A stretch of DNA of 64,000 bases from Pseudomonas sp. R-28-1W-6 (GCF_009799925.1 NZ_WELK01000010.1:75423-139422), one strand, 5' to 3'. Shown: positions 8,803-18,800, numbered from the stretch's first letter. The notes: a model not told the origin generated them from the sequence alone. Numbers and translations: made by a program.

Positions 8803-9558
8803 TCAACTGGCCGGGCGCAGCACGTCGATCAGCGGCTGCAGCGAATAGCCCAGGCGCGGCGCCAGCTCGGCGGCGCGGGCCGAGAGCAGTTCGGGCAGCA
8901 GTTCCTGCTCCAGGTCGGCCGGCACCAGCAGGATGACGTTGCCCTCCTTCACCGGAATCTCCCAGTAATGGCGGTGATAGAGGCCGCGCAGCAGGGCCGC
9001 GCCGAGCGGCTTGCCGTCGTCAGTGCCCCACTGGTTGATCACCAGCCAGCCGCCCGGGTTGAGCTTGGCCTGGCAGTTTTCCAGGAACTTCCAGGCCAGG
9101 TGGCCGACCGCCGGGCCGGTGTCGGTGTACAGGTCGAGGAAGATCAGGTCGGCCGACTCGGCGCTGTCGAGCAGTTCCAGGGCATCGCCGATGCGGATGG
9201 TCAGGCGCGGGTCGTCGGCCAGGCCGAGGTATTCCATGGCCAGGCGCGGCACGTCCGGGCGCAGCTCGATCACCTCGACATCGTCCAGGTTGAGGAAGCT
9301 CAGGCAGGCCTGGGTCAGGTTGCCGGCGCCGAGGCCGAGGAACAGCGCGGTTTCCGGTGCCTCATGGCACAGCGCACCGAGCAGCATGGCGCGGGTGTAG
9401 TCGTACTCCAGCCACCTGGGGTCGCGGGTGAACACGCAGCTCTGCTCGATCGCATCGCCGAATTCGAGGAAGCGGTAGTCGCCGACTTCCAGCACACGGA
9501 CCAGGCCGAACTCGTCCTGCACCTCGGCCAGCACCCGTTCTTCGCGTAAATCACTCAT
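8803..9558 (-). CDS. Spermidine-synthase-like (SpeE fold) methyltransferase-family protein
   Basis: A 251-residue protein with the Rossmann fold of spermidine synthases and related SAM-type enzymes. ALFLGLGAGNLTQACL (about 72-87) is the glycine-rich nucleotide-binding loop, DVEVIELRPDV follows as the acidic strand, and DLIFLDLYTD resembles the active-site aspartate segment. It lacks the N-terminal beta domain of full polyamine synthases, so true spermidine synthase activity is doubtful. Its ATG overlaps the TGA of the upstream AraC-family gene by four bases, indicating translational coupling. Confidence 0.8.
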   Translation of the reverse strand: MSDLREERVLAEVQDEFGLVRVLEVGDYRFLEFGDAIEQSCVFTRDPRWLEYDYTRAMLLGALCHEAPETALFLGLGAGNLTQACLSFLNLDDVEVIELRPDVPRLAMEYLGLADDPRLTIRIGDALELLDSAESADLIFLDLYTDTGPAVGHLAWKFLENCQAKLNPGGWLVINQWGTDDGKPLGAALLRGLYHRHYWEIPVKEGNVILLVPADLEQELLPELLSARAAELAPRLGYSLQPLIDVLRPAS

Positions 9559-10523
9559 TCACTCTGCCCCTGGCGAAACTGCCCTGGTGTCATGCTGCTC
9601 CAGCGGCGGAAGGCCTTGGCGAAAGCACTCTCATCGGAAAAACCGAGACGCTCGGCGACGTCGGCCAGGCGCGGCGACTCGCGCAGCAGCCGCTCGGCCA
9701 TGGCATACAGGACCTGCTCGCGCAGCAGCTTGAAGCTGCTGCCCTCCTCGGCCAGCTTGCGGTTGAGGTGGCGCCCGCTCAGTGCGAGCTGCTCGGCGAC
9801 GCGCTCCTTGCCCCAGCGCGGATGCTGGCGCAGCAACTGCTGCACGCGCACCGCCAGGCTCTGCGTCCCCAGGCGCTCGAGCAGGCTGTCGGCAAGGCCG
9901 CGCAGGTGCTCGCGCATCAGGGCGTTGGCCTGGATCAGCGGCACCCGCAGGTCCGCCTCGGCAAACAGCAGCGCATTGTCGGCGGCCTCGAACTGCAGCG
10001 GGCAATCCAGCAGCCCGGCATAGCTGGCCGCCGCGCCGCGGGCGGCGTGGCTGAAGCTCAGCTGCAACGGGCCCAGCTTGTTGCCGGCAATCCAGCGCGT
10101 CATCTGCAGCAGGCTGGCCAGCACCGCCTCGACCCGTTCCTCGCGGCGCACCTGGTAATGCGGCTGGTAGACCAGGCGGACCTGCCCGGGAACCCGCTGC
10201 AGGCTGAACTCGCCGCCCTCGCCGACGATCGGGTAGTACTCGAGCAGGGCCTCTAGCGCCTCGCCGACCGTTTCGCAGCTCATCAGCAGGGCGCCGACCA
10301 TGTCCAGATGGCCGACCTGCAGGGCGCAGCCCAGGCGCAAGCCGATCAGCGGATCGCTGGAGGCGCTGCAGAAGGCCTCCCACAGGGCATCCTGGCGCGC
10401 CAGGGGAATGCGCGCCTCGCCATCCAGCGCGCGCAGCTCGGCCGGCAGCGGCAAGGCCAGACGCTCGGCGGCCTGCAGAATGGCCTGGGCGTAATGCACG
10501 GTGACGGAAGGGGTGCTGCTCAT
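9555..10523 (-). CDS. AraC-family transcriptional regulator with arabinose-binding-like N-terminal domain
   Basis: A 322-residue regulator. Residues about 15-200 resemble the AraC_binding/Arabinose_bd domain found in OruR/ArgR-like Pseudomonas regulators, and residues about 225-320 form the double helix-turn-helix with RLGFSDESAFAKAFRRW and the terminal MTPGQFR signature. It diverges from the flavin monooxygenase operon across 103 bases, so it is the most likely regulator of that operon. It overlaps the downstream SpeE-like gene by four bases. Confidence 0.88.
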   Translation of the reverse strand: MSSTPSVTVHYAQAILQAAERLALPLPAELRALDGEARIPLARQDALWEAFCSASSDPLIGLRLGCALQVGHLDMVGALLMSCETVGEALEALLEYYPIVGEGGEFSLQRVPGQVRLVYQPHYQVRREERVEAVLASLLQMTRWIAGNKLGPLQLSFSHAARGAAASYAGLLDCPLQFEAADNALLFAEADLRVPLIQANALMREHLRGLADSLLERLGTQSLAVRVQQLLRQHPRWGKERVAEQLALSGRHLNRKLAEEGSSFKLLREQVLYAMAERLLRESPRLADVAERLGFSDESAFAKAFRRWSSMTPGQFRQGQSE

Positions 10524-10626
10524 GGTCCTGAATTAACCGGGAAAGGTCCTGATTGAGCCGTTACGGCCTGCGCGGGGGTGCATATGCTCACGGAATAACC
10601 ATAGAAAGACAATCGAGACGCCTTGC

Positions 10627-11976
10627 ATGCACGCCATTATCGGAGCCGGCCCCATGGGGCTGGCGGCTGCCCGTCAGCTACAGCGCCATGGTATCCCCTT
10701 CGTCGGCTTCGAGCTGCACAGCGATGTCGGCGGCCTGTGGGACATCGCCAACCCGCACAGCACCCTGTACGAGTCGGCGCACCTGATCTCGTCCAAGGGC
10801 ACCACCGCCTTCGCCGAATTCCCCATGCCCGCCGAGGTGCCGCACTACCCGCGGCACCAGCAGATCGGCCAGTACTTTCGCGACTACGCCGCGCACTTCG
10901 GCCTACGCGAGCACTACCAGTTCAATACCCGCGTGCTGCAGCTGGAGCGCCTCAACCAGGGCTGGCGCCTGGTCAGCGAGTGTGCCGGCGTGCAGCGCGA
11001 ATGGCAGTTCGACGGCGTACTGATCGCCAACGGCACCCTGCATATGCCCAACCAGCCGGCCCTACCCGGTTCGTTCGCCGGCGAGCTGCTGCACTCCTCG
11101 GCCTACAAGTCAGCCGACATCTTCGCCGGCAAGCGCGTGCTGGTGGTCGGCTGTGGCAACTCGGCCTGCGATATCGCCGTGGATGCCGTGCACCGCGCGG
11201 CTTCGGTCGACCTGTCGGTGCGTCGCGGCTACCACTTCCTGCCCAAGTTCATCCTCGGCAAGCCCACCGACACCTTCGGCGGCGCGGTCAAGCTGCCGCG
11301 CCGGCTCAAGCAGTGGGTCGACGGCCTGCTGGTACACGCCCTGCTCGGCAAGCCCTCGCAGTACGGCCTGCCCGATCCGGACTACCGCCTGTACGAGTCG
11401 CACCCGGTGATGAACTCGCTGGTGCTGCACCATATCGGCCATGGCGATATCCAGCCGCGCGGCGATATCCAGGCGGTCAATGGCCATACGGTGACCTTCG
11501 CCGATGGCAACCAGGCCGACTACGACCTGATCCTCCAGGCCACGGGATACAAACTGGACTACCCCTTCATCGACCGCGCCGAGCTGAACTGGCCCCTGGA
11601 CACTGGCGCGCCGCAGCTGTACCTCAATGTGTTCCACCCGCTGCACCGCGACCTGTTCATGCTCGGCATGATCGAAGCCTCCGGCCTCGGCTGGCAGGGC
11701 CGCGCCGAGCAGGCCGAGCTGGTCGCCCTGGTGATCCGCCAGCAGCTCGACGGCCATGCCTCGGCCGCGCGCTTCCACCAGCAGGTACAGCAACGCTTCG
11801 CCCAGCGCCTGGACGGCGGCTACGCCTACCTGCAGCTGGAACGCATGGCCTACTACGTGCACAAGGACAGCTACCGCGCCGCGCTCAAGGCGCATAGCGC
11901 CGAGCTGCGCGCCGACCTCGCCCCTATCGCCCCGACTTCGACCCAGGAAAGCCTCGATGCCTGCCGTCACTCTTGA
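10627..11976 (+). CDS. Flavin-containing monooxygenase
   Basis: A 449-residue class B flavoprotein monooxygenase. The FAD-binding GAGPMG motif is at residues 6-11, the FMO fingerprint FxGxxxHxxxY is present as FAGELLHSSAY (150-160), and a second Rossmann motif VVGCGNSACDIA (about 173-184) binds NADPH. DLILQATGYK near the C-terminal third is the usual third FMO motif. Such enzymes oxygenate amines, sulfides or ketones. It is the first gene of a five-gene operon whose members overlap each other, so its product is probably processed by the SDR and amidohydrolase. Substrate unknown. Confidence 0.9.
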   Translation: MHAIIGAGPMGLAAARQLQRHGIPFVGFELHSDVGGLWDIANPHSTLYESAHLISSKGTTAFAEFPMPAEVPHYPRHQQIGQYFRDYAAHFGLREHYQFNTRVLQLERLNQGWRLVSECAGVQREWQFDGVLIANGTLHMPNQPALPGSFAGELLHSSAYKSADIFAGKRVLVVGCGNSACDIAVDAVHRAASVDLSVRRGYHFLPKFILGKPTDTFGGAVKLPRRLKQWVDGLLVHALLGKPSQYGLPDPDYRLYESHPVMNSLVLHHIGHGDIQPRGDIQAVNGHTVTFADGNQADYDLILQATGYKLDYPFIDRAELNWPLDTGAPQLYLNVFHPLHRDLFMLGMIEASGLGWQGRAEQAELVALVIRQQLDGHASAARFHQQVQQRFAQRLDGGYAYLQLERMAYYVHKDSYRAALKAHSAELRADLAPIAPTSTQESLDACRHS

Positions 11977-12874
11977 GTTTTCCCCCAGCGCGATGATCGC
12001 GCTGAACGCCATCATCGCCCTGATGATGTTCGGCGTATCCCTGGAGCTGCGCGCCGATGACTTCAAGCGCATCCTGCGCTCGCCCAAGGCGCCGCTGATC
12101 GGCCTGTTCGTGCAGTTCGTGCTGCTGCCGGCCAGCACCTGCCTGCTCACCAGCCTGCTGCCGATCGACCCGAGCCTGGCCCTGGGCATGATCCTGGTCG
12201 CCACCTGCCCGAGCGGCACCTTTTCCAACATCATGACCTGGCTGGGGCGCGGCAACGTCGCCGTGTCGGCCAGCGTCACCGCGGTATCGAGCCTCACCGC
12301 GGGGATCTTCACCCCGCTCAACTTCGCCCTGTACGCCGGACTCAACCCCAACACCCGGGCGCTGCTGACCGAGATCAGCGTCGAGCCAGTCGAGCTGCTG
12401 GCCATGGTGCTGCTGGTCCTGGTCTTGCCGATGGTGCTAGGCATGCTGCTCGGCAAGCGCCGCCCGCAGCTGGCGCAGAAGCTGGAGAAACCGCTGCGCA
12501 CCTTCTCCCTGCTGGTGATGCTGGCCTTCGTCGGCGGCGCCTTCGCCAAGAACTTCGAACAGTTCATCGAACACTTCCACCTGTTCTTCTGGCTGGTGGT
12601 CACGCTCAACGGCATGGCCCTGCTGCTCGGCTACCTGTGCGCGCGCCTGTGGCGCCTGCCGGAGGCCGACGTGCGCGCCGTGACCCTGGAAACCGGCATC
12701 CACAACTCGGCCCTGGGCATGGCGCTGATCTTCACCTTCTTCCCCCAGGCCGGCGGCATGCTGCTGATTGCCGCCTTCTGGGGTTGCTGGCAGTTGCTCG
12801 CCGGGTTGCTGCTGGCGCTGTTCTGGGCGCGCCGGCCACCGGTCGGCGTCGTCACCGCCGAGGTGGCCCGATGA
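11957..12874 (+). CDS. Bile acid:sodium symporter (BASS) family transporter
   Basis: A 305-residue polytopic inner-membrane protein. The start MIALNAIIALMMFGVSLEL with the following acidic/basic linker is typical of the BASS/SBF family, and the repeat segments GMILVATCPSGTFSNIMT (about 75-92) and ETGIHNSALGMALIF (about 240-254) correspond to the two crossover motifs. The ATG at 11957 lies 20 bases inside the monooxygenase gene, so translation is coupled. Probably takes up an organic anion that feeds the operon. Confidence 0.88.
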   Translation: MPAVTLEFSPSAMIALNAIIALMMFGVSLELRADDFKRILRSPKAPLIGLFVQFVLLPASTCLLTSLLPIDPSLALGMILVATCPSGTFSNIMTWLGRGNVAVSASVTAVSSLTAGIFTPLNFALYAGLNPNTRALLTEISVEPVELLAMVLLVLVLPMVLGMLLGKRRPQLAQKLEKPLRTFSLLVMLAFVGGAFAKNFEQFIEHFHLFFWLVVTLNGMALLLGYLCARLWRLPEADVRAVTLETGIHNSALGMALIFTFFPQAGGMLLIAAFWGCWQLLAGLLLALFWARRPPVGVVTAEVAR

Positions 12875-13653
12875 GCGTAGTGCTGATCACCGGCGCCGCC
12901 AGCGGCCTCGGCTGGGAGCTGGCCAAGGCCTGCCACGCCCGTGGCGACAGCCTGCTGCTCACCGATATAAATGCCAACGGCCTGGCCGCACGGGTCGCCG
13001 AACTGGGCGGCGAGCGGGTCGAAGGCCTGTCCGGCGATATCACCGACCCCGAGCTGCACCGCCAACTGCTCGACGCCTGCCGAGTGCTGTTCGGCCGCCT
13101 CGACCTGCTGTTCAACAATGCCGGCATCACCCACCGCTCGCCGACCACCCGCACCGACCCGGCGGTGTTTCGCCAGGTCATGGCGGTGGACTACCACGCG
13201 CCGCTGGAGCTGACCCTGGCCGCCTTGCCGCTGCTGCGCGAGAGCCGTGGCCAGGTCGCCGCCATCGGCTCCATGGCCGGCTGGATGCCGGTGCTCGGCC
13301 GCGCCGGCTACTGCGCGGCGAAAAGCGCCCTGGGCCAGGCCTTCGAGGTGCTGCGCGCGGAAATCGCCCGCGACGGCATCCAGCTGCTGATGGTCTACCC
13401 GAGCTTTCTCGACACCCCCATCGACCGCAACGCCCTCGGTGGCGACGGCCAGCCGGCCGGCCACGCACGCTCGACCGTCGGCAAGGTGCGCGGCGCCGAC
13501 TGGATGGCCGGGGAAATCCTCAAGGGCCTGGCTGCCGGCCAGCAACGCCTGTTCCCGGACCGCGGCAGCTGGTTGGCCAGCCTGCTCTGGCGCGTGGCGC
13601 CGGCGCTGTACTACCGGCAGATGAGCCAGCGCTTCGCCGCGGAGCTGGACTGA
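12871..13653 (+). CDS. Short-chain dehydrogenase/reductase
   Basis: A 260-residue classical SDR. Cofactor motif TGAASGLG is at residues 7-14, NNAG follows strand 4, and the catalytic Tyr-x-x-x-Lys is YCAAK at 147-151 with the active-site Ser in AIGSMAGW. The ATG overlaps the stop of the BASS gene by four bases. An oxidoreductase next to an FMO commonly interconverts alcohol and ketone. The C-terminal tail has a hydrophobic Trp-rich segment, as in SDRs that associate with membranes. Substrate unknown. Confidence 0.9.
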   Translation: MSVVLITGAASGLGWELAKACHARGDSLLLTDINANGLAARVAELGGERVEGLSGDITDPELHRQLLDACRVLFGRLDLLFNNAGITHRSPTTRTDPAVFRQVMAVDYHAPLELTLAALPLLRESRGQVAAIGSMAGWMPVLGRAGYCAAKSALGQAFEVLRAEIARDGIQLLMVYPSFLDTPIDRNALGGDGQPAGHARSTVGKVRGADWMAGEILKGLAAGQQRLFPDRGSWLASLLWRVAPALYYRQMSQRFAAELD

Positions 13654-14393
13654 TGGCCTTCGCACCCTATGCGCTGGGCGCCTTTATCCTGCTGGCCTAC
13701 ACCCTGGAAGCCGTCACCGGCTTCGGCAGCATCGTCATCGCCTTATCACTGGGAGCATTGCTGCTGCCCATCGACCAGCTGCTGCCGGTGCTGGTACCGC
13801 TGAATATCGGCATGACCGGCTACCTGGTCTGGCGCCACCGCGCGCAGATCGACCGCCCGCTGCTGCTCGGCACCATCCTGCCCGGCATGCTGCTCGGCAC
13901 CCTGCTCGGCTACCTGCTGCTGCCGTACCTGGACGAAGCCCTGCTCAAGCGCTGCTTCGGCGCGCTGATCTTCTGGTTCGCCGGGCGTGAACTGTGGCGC
14001 CTGCGCCATGCCACCACGCTGCCGGTGCGCCCGCAGTGGCTGACCCGCTTGCTGACTCTAGGCGCTGGCCTCAGCCATGGCCTGTTCGCCTCCGGCGGGC
14101 CGCTGCTGGTGTTCGGCCTGGCCGGCACCAGCCTGGACAAGGCGCGCTTTCGCGCGACCCTGGTCAGCGTCTGGTTCACGCTCAACAGCCTGCTGACCCT
14201 GGCCTTTCTCGTCGATGGCCGCCTGCTACCGGCGCTGCCGCAGGTACTGGTCTATGCCCCGCTGCTGCTGGTCGGCCTATGGGCCGGCGAGCGCCTGCAC
14301 CGGCGCTTCGACGAGCGTCACTTCCGCATCGCCATCTACATCCTGTTGCTGGTCACCGGCACCCTGCTGCTGGCCCCCTGGAGCCTGCTATGA
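13653..14393 (+). CDS. TauE/SafE (sulfite exporter family) membrane protein
   Basis: A 246-residue polytopic membrane protein with about eight predicted segments. The paired motifs LEAVTGFGSIVIAL at the N-terminus and LSHGLFASGGPLLVFGLAG (about 142-160) match the duplicated signature of the TauE/SafE family. The ATG shares one base with the previous stop (TGATG). The family includes sulfite and sulfonate-related exporters; in this operon it could export an inhibitory inorganic or organic sulfur anion or a breakdown product. Specificity is inference. Confidence 0.85.
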   Translation: MAFAPYALGAFILLAYTLEAVTGFGSIVIALSLGALLLPIDQLLPVLVPLNIGMTGYLVWRHRAQIDRPLLLGTILPGMLLGTLLGYLLLPYLDEALLKRCFGALIFWFAGRELWRLRHATTLPVRPQWLTRLLTLGAGLSHGLFASGGPLLVFGLAGTSLDKARFRATLVSVWFTLNSLLTLAFLVDGRLLPALPQVLVYAPLLLVGLWAGERLHRRFDERHFRIAIYILLLVTGTLLLAPWSLL

Positions 14394-16180
14394 GCTACGA
14401 CATCATCATCAAGAACGGCCTGTACTTCGACGGCACTGGCGCCCCCGGCGCACTGCGGCATGTCGGCATCAAGGCCGGACGCATCGACGCGGTCAGCCTC
14501 AGCCCGCTGGATGAAAGCGGTTGCCCCGAGGTGCTGGATGCCGCCGGCCACTGGGTCACGCCGGGCTTTCTGGAAATCCACTCGCACTACGATGCCGAAG
14601 TGATCGCCGCGCCGGCGCTTAAGGAATCGGTGCGCCACGGCGTGACCAGCGTGACCATCGGTTCCTGCTCGATCAGCATGGTGCTGGCCGATGCCGAGGA
14701 CTGCTCGGACCTGTTTACCCGCGTCGAGGCGGTGCCGCGCGAATACGTGCTGCCGATCCTGCAACAGAAGAAGACCTGGCGCGACGCCGCCGGCTACCGC
14801 GCCTTCTACGACCAGCAGCCGCTGGGGCCGAACGTCAGCTCCTTCCTCGGCCACTCCGAGCTGCGCGTGGCGGTGATGGGCCTGGAACGCGCCACCCGCA
14901 AGATCAAACCGAGCGAAGCCGAGCTGCAGCGCATGGAGCAGCTGCTGGAAGAGGCGCTGGACGCCGGCTGCATTGGCCTGTCGGTGATGACTACCAAACT
15001 GGACAAGATGGATGGCGACCGCGCCTGGTCCAGCCCGTTGCCGTCGACCTTCGCCAGCTGGACCGAGTTCTCCCGCCTGTTCGCCGTGCTGCGCCGGCGT
15101 GGCGCGGTGCTGCAGGGCGCGCCGGACGCGGTGACCAAGGTCAACGTGTTCGCCTTCCTGTACCAAGCCCACGGCTGGTTCAGGAAGCCGCTGAAGTGCT
15201 CGATGCTCACCGCCCTGGACCTCAAGTCGCAGCCGCTGCTGCACCGCTTCACCCGCCTCTCCGGCTGGCTGGCCAACCGCGTGCTGCGTGGCCACTTCCG
15301 CTGGCAGACTCTGCCGGCGCCCTTCACCCTGCGCCTGGAAGGGCTTAACGTGAACGCCTTCGAGGAGTTCGGCGCCGGCGAGATCCTGCGCAATATCAAG
15401 GACCCGGACGAGCTGTACGCCAAGGTGCTGGAGCCCGAGTTCCGTGCCCTGTTCAAGCAGCAGGTCAAGGCCATCCTGACCAAGGGCCTGTGGCACCGCG
15501 ACTTCTCCGACTGCTGGGTGACCGAGTGCCCGGACGCCAGCATGGTCGGCCAGAACTTCAAGCAACTCGGCGCCGTCCGTGGCCTGGACCCGGTAGACGC
15601 CTACTTCGAGATCGCCTGCCAGTACCGCGAGGCGTTGAAGTGGACCACCTGCTACGGCAACCAGCGCCTGCCAGTGATGCACCAGCTGCTGGCCAGCCCC
15701 TGGACCCAGCCGGGCTTCGCCGACTCCGGCGCGCACCTGCGCTCCATTGCCCAGTACAACTTCCCGCTGCGCTTGCTCAAGTACGTGCGCGACGCCGAAC
15801 TGGCCGGCACCCCGTTCATGGACCTGGGCCGCGCCGTGCACCGGGTCAGTGGCGAGCTGGCCGACTTCATCGGCGTGGAGGCCGGCACCATCCGCGTCGG
15901 CGACCGCGCCGATGTGGTGATCGTCAACCCGGCCGGGCTGACCGACGAGCTGGACGAGATGCATGAGGCGCCGATGGAGGTGATCGGTCTGCAGCGGGTG
16001 GTCAAGCGCAACGACGCGGCGGTGGACGCCACCCTGATCAACGGCCGCATCGCCTACCGCCGTGGCAGCGGGTTCCCCGAGGCGCTGGGCAAGCAGCGCG
16101 GCTTCGGCTGCTTCCTGCCAGGGCGTGAGGTATTAGCGCGCACCGCGCCAGCACCCGGCTTCAAACCAGTCAGCGCCTGA
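14390..16180 (+). CDS. Amidohydrolase-family protein, N-acyl-D-amino-acid deacylase-like
   Basis: A 596-residue metal-dependent hydrolase. The N-terminal composite domain (YDIIIKNGLYFDGTGAPG) leads to the metal-binding EIHSHYD motif (His64, His66), and later metal/active-site segments include FLGHSELR, FADSGAHLRS and the terminal VGDRADVVIVNPAGL. It is longer than typical D-aminoacylases (about 480 residues), with extra sequence in the middle. It starts four bases inside the TauE/SafE gene and is the last member of the operon. It probably hydrolyses an amide or related bond made or exposed by the monooxygenase. Confidence 0.85.
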   Translation: MSYDIIIKNGLYFDGTGAPGALRHVGIKAGRIDAVSLSPLDESGCPEVLDAAGHWVTPGFLEIHSHYDAEVIAAPALKESVRHGVTSVTIGSCSISMVLADAEDCSDLFTRVEAVPREYVLPILQQKKTWRDAAGYRAFYDQQPLGPNVSSFLGHSELRVAVMGLERATRKIKPSEAELQRMEQLLEEALDAGCIGLSVMTTKLDKMDGDRAWSSPLPSTFASWTEFSRLFAVLRRRGAVLQGAPDAVTKVNVFAFLYQAHGWFRKPLKCSMLTALDLKSQPLLHRFTRLSGWLANRVLRGHFRWQTLPAPFTLRLEGLNVNAFEEFGAGEILRNIKDPDELYAKVLEPEFRALFKQQVKAILTKGLWHRDFSDCWVTECPDASMVGQNFKQLGAVRGLDPVDAYFEIACQYREALKWTTCYGNQRLPVMHQLLASPWTQPGFADSGAHLRSIAQYNFPLRLLKYVRDAELAGTPFMDLGRAVHRVSGELADFIGVEAGTIRVGDRADVVIVNPAGLTDELDEMHEAPMEVIGLQRVVKRNDAAVDATLINGRIAYRRGSGFPEALGKQRGFGCFLPGREVLARTAPAPGFKPVSA

Positions 16181-16224
16181 TGTAGCCCGCGATGTGAGCG
16201 GCGCCCCCTCGCATGGGTAACGAC

Positions 16225-16297
16225 GTAGGGTGGATCACGTTTCACCGATCCACCGAGCGGGGTCATTGGTGGATGAGCAGAGCGTCATCCACCCTAC
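16225..16297. repeat. Inverted repeat of the GTAGGGTGGAT type
   Basis: The two ends of this 73-base unit are inverted copies (GTAGGGTGGAT near the left end, ATCCACCCTAC at the right end) with shorter internal dyads (GATCCACC, GGTGGATG). It lies in the 301-base gap between the amidohydrolase and DAHP synthase genes and is a different family from the GTAGGGTGCGC units elsewhere in the window. The rest of the gap (16298-16481) must carry the DAHP synthase promoter; no gene is visible. Confidence 0.75.
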
Positions 16298-16481
16298 ATT
16301 CTGGATTGCGGCTTTCCCCCGTCCTACATGCTGCGCCGCTCTATCTCCTGCAGCCATGCAGTCGCCTCCCTTACCCATGAGAAGGCGTCACGGCGCCGCG
16401 CCCCCTGCTCTATCGCGCCCAGGCCGCGGCTGATCGGTTACCATGGCTATCTGCATGTACCGCTGATAGCCGAGAAGTCTG

Positions 16482-17828
16482 ATGTCGCAAGCCTGGAGCC
16501 CCGAAAGCTGGAGAAGCAAGCCGATCCAGCAGCAACCCCAATACCCGGACGCCGCCCACCTGCAGCAGGTGGAAAAGACCCTGGCCGGCTATCCGCCGCT
16601 GGTCTTCGCCGGCGAGGCGCGCGAGCTGCGCCGCCAGTTCGCCGAGGTCACCCAGGGCCGCGCCTTTCTCCTGCAGGGCGGTGATTGCGCGGAAAGCTTC
16701 GCCGAGTTCTCCACCCTGAAGATCCGCGACACCTTCAAGGTGCTGCTGCAGATGGCCATCGTCATGACCTTCGCCGCCGGCTGCCCGGTGGTGAAGGTCG
16801 GGCGCATGGCCGGGCAGTTCGCCAAGCCGCGCTCGGCGGGCGACGAAACCATCGACGGCCTGACCCTGCCCGCCTATCGCGGCGACATCGTCAACGGCAT
16901 CGGCTTCGACGAAAAAAGCCGCGTGCCGGACCCGGAGCGCCTGCTGCAGGCCTATCACCAGTCCACTGCCAGCCTCAACCTGCTGCGCGCCTTCGCCCAG
17001 GGCGGCTTCGCCGACGTGCACCAGGTGCACCAGTGGAACCTGGACTTCATCGCCAATTCCGCCTTGAGCGAGAAGTACCACCAACTGGCCAACCGCATCG
17101 ACGAGACCCTGGCCTTCATGCGCGCGGTGGGCATGGACAGCGCGCCGCAACTGCGCGAAGTCAGCTTCTTCACCGCCCACGAGGCGCTGCTGCTCAACTA
17201 CGAGCAGGCCTTCGTCCGCCAGGACAGCCTCACCGGCGGCTGGTACGACTGCTCCGCACACATGCTGTGGATCGGCGACCGCACCCGCCAGCTGGACGGC
17301 GCCCACGTCGAGTTCCTGCGCGGCGTCGGCAACCCGATCGGGGTCAAGGTCGGCCCGAGCATGGACAGCGACGAGCTGCTGCGCCTGATCGACATCCTCA
17401 ACCCGGACAACGACCCGGGCCGCCTCAACCTGATCGTGCGCATGGGCGCCGACAAGGTCGAGCAGCACATGCCGCGCCTGGTGCGCGCCGTGCAGGGGGC
17501 CGGCAAGCAGGTGCTGTGGAGTTCCGACCCCATGCACGGCAACACCATCAAGGCCAGCAGCGGCTACAAGACCCGCGACTTCGCGCAGATCCTGTCCGAG
17601 GTGAAGCAGTTCTTCGCCGTGCACCAGGCCGAGGGCACCTACGCCGGCGGCATCCATATCGAGATGACCGGGCAGAACGTCACCGAGTGCATCGGCGGCG
17701 CGCGGCCGATCACCGAGGCCGGCCTGTCGGATCGCTACCACACCCACTGCGACCCGCGGATGAACGCCGACCAGTCCCTGGAACTGGCCTTCATGATTGC
17801 CGAGACGCTCAAGCAGGTGCGCCGCTAA
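16482..17828 (+). CDS. Class II 3-deoxy-7-phosphoheptulonate (DAHP) synthase
   Basis: A 448-residue type II DAHP synthase, which condenses phosphoenolpyruvate and erythrose 4-phosphate at the entry of the shikimate pathway in the cytosol. Recognisable segments are [14 protein letters not shown] (metal-ligand Cys near 70), [13 protein letters not shown], the [10 protein letters not shown] block and [15 protein letters not shown]. Length matches plant-like type II enzymes and the non-phenazine paralogue found in Pseudomonas. It is preceded by its own intergenic promoter region and a REP-like unit and is not in an operon. Confidence 0.93.
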   Translation: MSQAWSPESWRSKPIQQQPQYPDAAHLQQVEKTLAGYPPLVFAGEARELRRQFAEVTQGRAFLLQGGDCAESFAEFSTLKIRDTFKVLLQMAIVMTFAAGCPVVKVGRMAGQFAKPRSAGDETIDGLTLPAYRGDIVNGIGFDEKSRVPDPERLLQAYHQSTASLNLLRAFAQGGFADVHQVHQWNLDFIANSALSEKYHQLANRIDETLAFMRAVGMDSAPQLREVSFFTAHEALLLNYEQAFVRQDSLTGGWYDCSAHMLWIGDRTRQLDGAHVEFLRGVGNPIGVKVGPSMDSDELLRLIDILNPDNDPGRLNLIVRMGADKVEQHMPRLVRAVQGAGKQVLWSSDPMHGNTIKASSGYKTRDFAQILSEVKQFFAVHQAEGTYAGGIHIEMTGQNVTECIGGARPITEAGLSDRYHTHCDPRMNADQSLELAFMIAETLKQVRR

Positions 17829-18028
17829 GCGCCGCGGCCCGGAGGGCGCCGCACGGCGCCCGCTATGCCAAGTGAGACCTGTTTCAGTGCCCGAGCCGGC
17901 CACCTGTGCAACAATTCGCGCAGTCTGCGGGCTCCGGTGTCTTGAGTCCGGAACGTGATCCAGCGCTCTACAAGCACCACCCAGCCGGGAATGACTCGCG
18001 GCTTATACCCCACCAAGGAAGATGACCG

Positions 18029-18781
18029 ATGAAACTGCAACGCCCCCTTTCCGCCCTCGCCCTCGCCACCCTGCTCGCCGGCTGCCAGAACATGAGCCCG
18101 GACGCCATGCTGCAGACCGGCATGATGGCCATGCAGGCCGCCACCCTCAGCGATGCCGAGGTCAAGAGCCAGGCCGACCAGGCCTGCATGCAGATGGACG
18201 CCGAAGCGCCCATCGCCGATGCGGACAGCGAATACACCCAGCGCCTGAACAAGATCGCCGCCAACCTCGGCAGCCAGATCCACGGCACCCCGGTGAACTA
18301 CAAGGTCTACCTGACCGACGAGGTCAACGCCTGGGCCATGGCCAACGGTTGCGTGCGCGTGTACAGCGGCCTGATGGACCTGATGACCGACAACGAAGTG
18401 GAAGGCGTGCTCGGCCACGAGATGGGCCACGTCGCCCTCGGCCACACCAAGAAGGCCATGCAGGCCGCCTACGCCACCTCGGCCGCGCGCAATGCCGCGG
18501 CCTCCTCGGGCAATGGCACCGCCGCCGCCCTGTCCAGCTCGCAGATCGGCGAACTGGGTGAGGAGCTGGTCAACGCGCAGTTCTCCCAGTCCCAGGAGTC
18601 GGATGCGGACGACTTCTCCTTCGACCTGCTGACCCAGCGCGGCGTCAAGCGCGAAGGCCTGGTCACCGCCTTCGAGAAGCTGGCCAAGCTGGGCGGCGGC
18701 GAGAGCAGCATGTTCGACTCGCACCCGGCGTCCGCAGAGCGCGCCGCGCACATCCGCGCGCGCATCGTCGCCAACAAGTAA
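18029..18781 (+). CDS. M48-family metalloprotease lipoprotein (LoiP/YggG-like)
   Basis: A 250-residue periplasmic lipoprotein protease. The signal peptide ends in lipobox LLAGC with the lipidated Cys at residue 19. The zinc-binding HEMGH motif is at 130-134, followed by the third-ligand region SQESDADDFSFDLL (about 188-201). Size and motifs match LoiP/YggG, an outer-membrane-associated protease for misfolded proteins, rather than the larger BepA or HtpX. A GGAAG site precedes the ATG. Confidence 0.9.
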   Translation: MKLQRPLSALALATLLAGCQNMSPDAMLQTGMMAMQAATLSDAEVKSQADQACMQMDAEAPIADADSEYTQRLNKIAANLGSQIHGTPVNYKVYLTDEVNAWAMANGCVRVYSGLMDLMTDNEVEGVLGHEMGHVALGHTKKAMQAAYATSAARNAAASSGNGTAAALSSSQIGELGEELVNAQFSQSQESDADDFSFDLLTQRGVKREGLVTAFEKLAKLGGGESSMFDSHPASAERAAHIRARIVANK

Positions 18782-18800
18782 GCCTCACCCGCCAGGCTTT

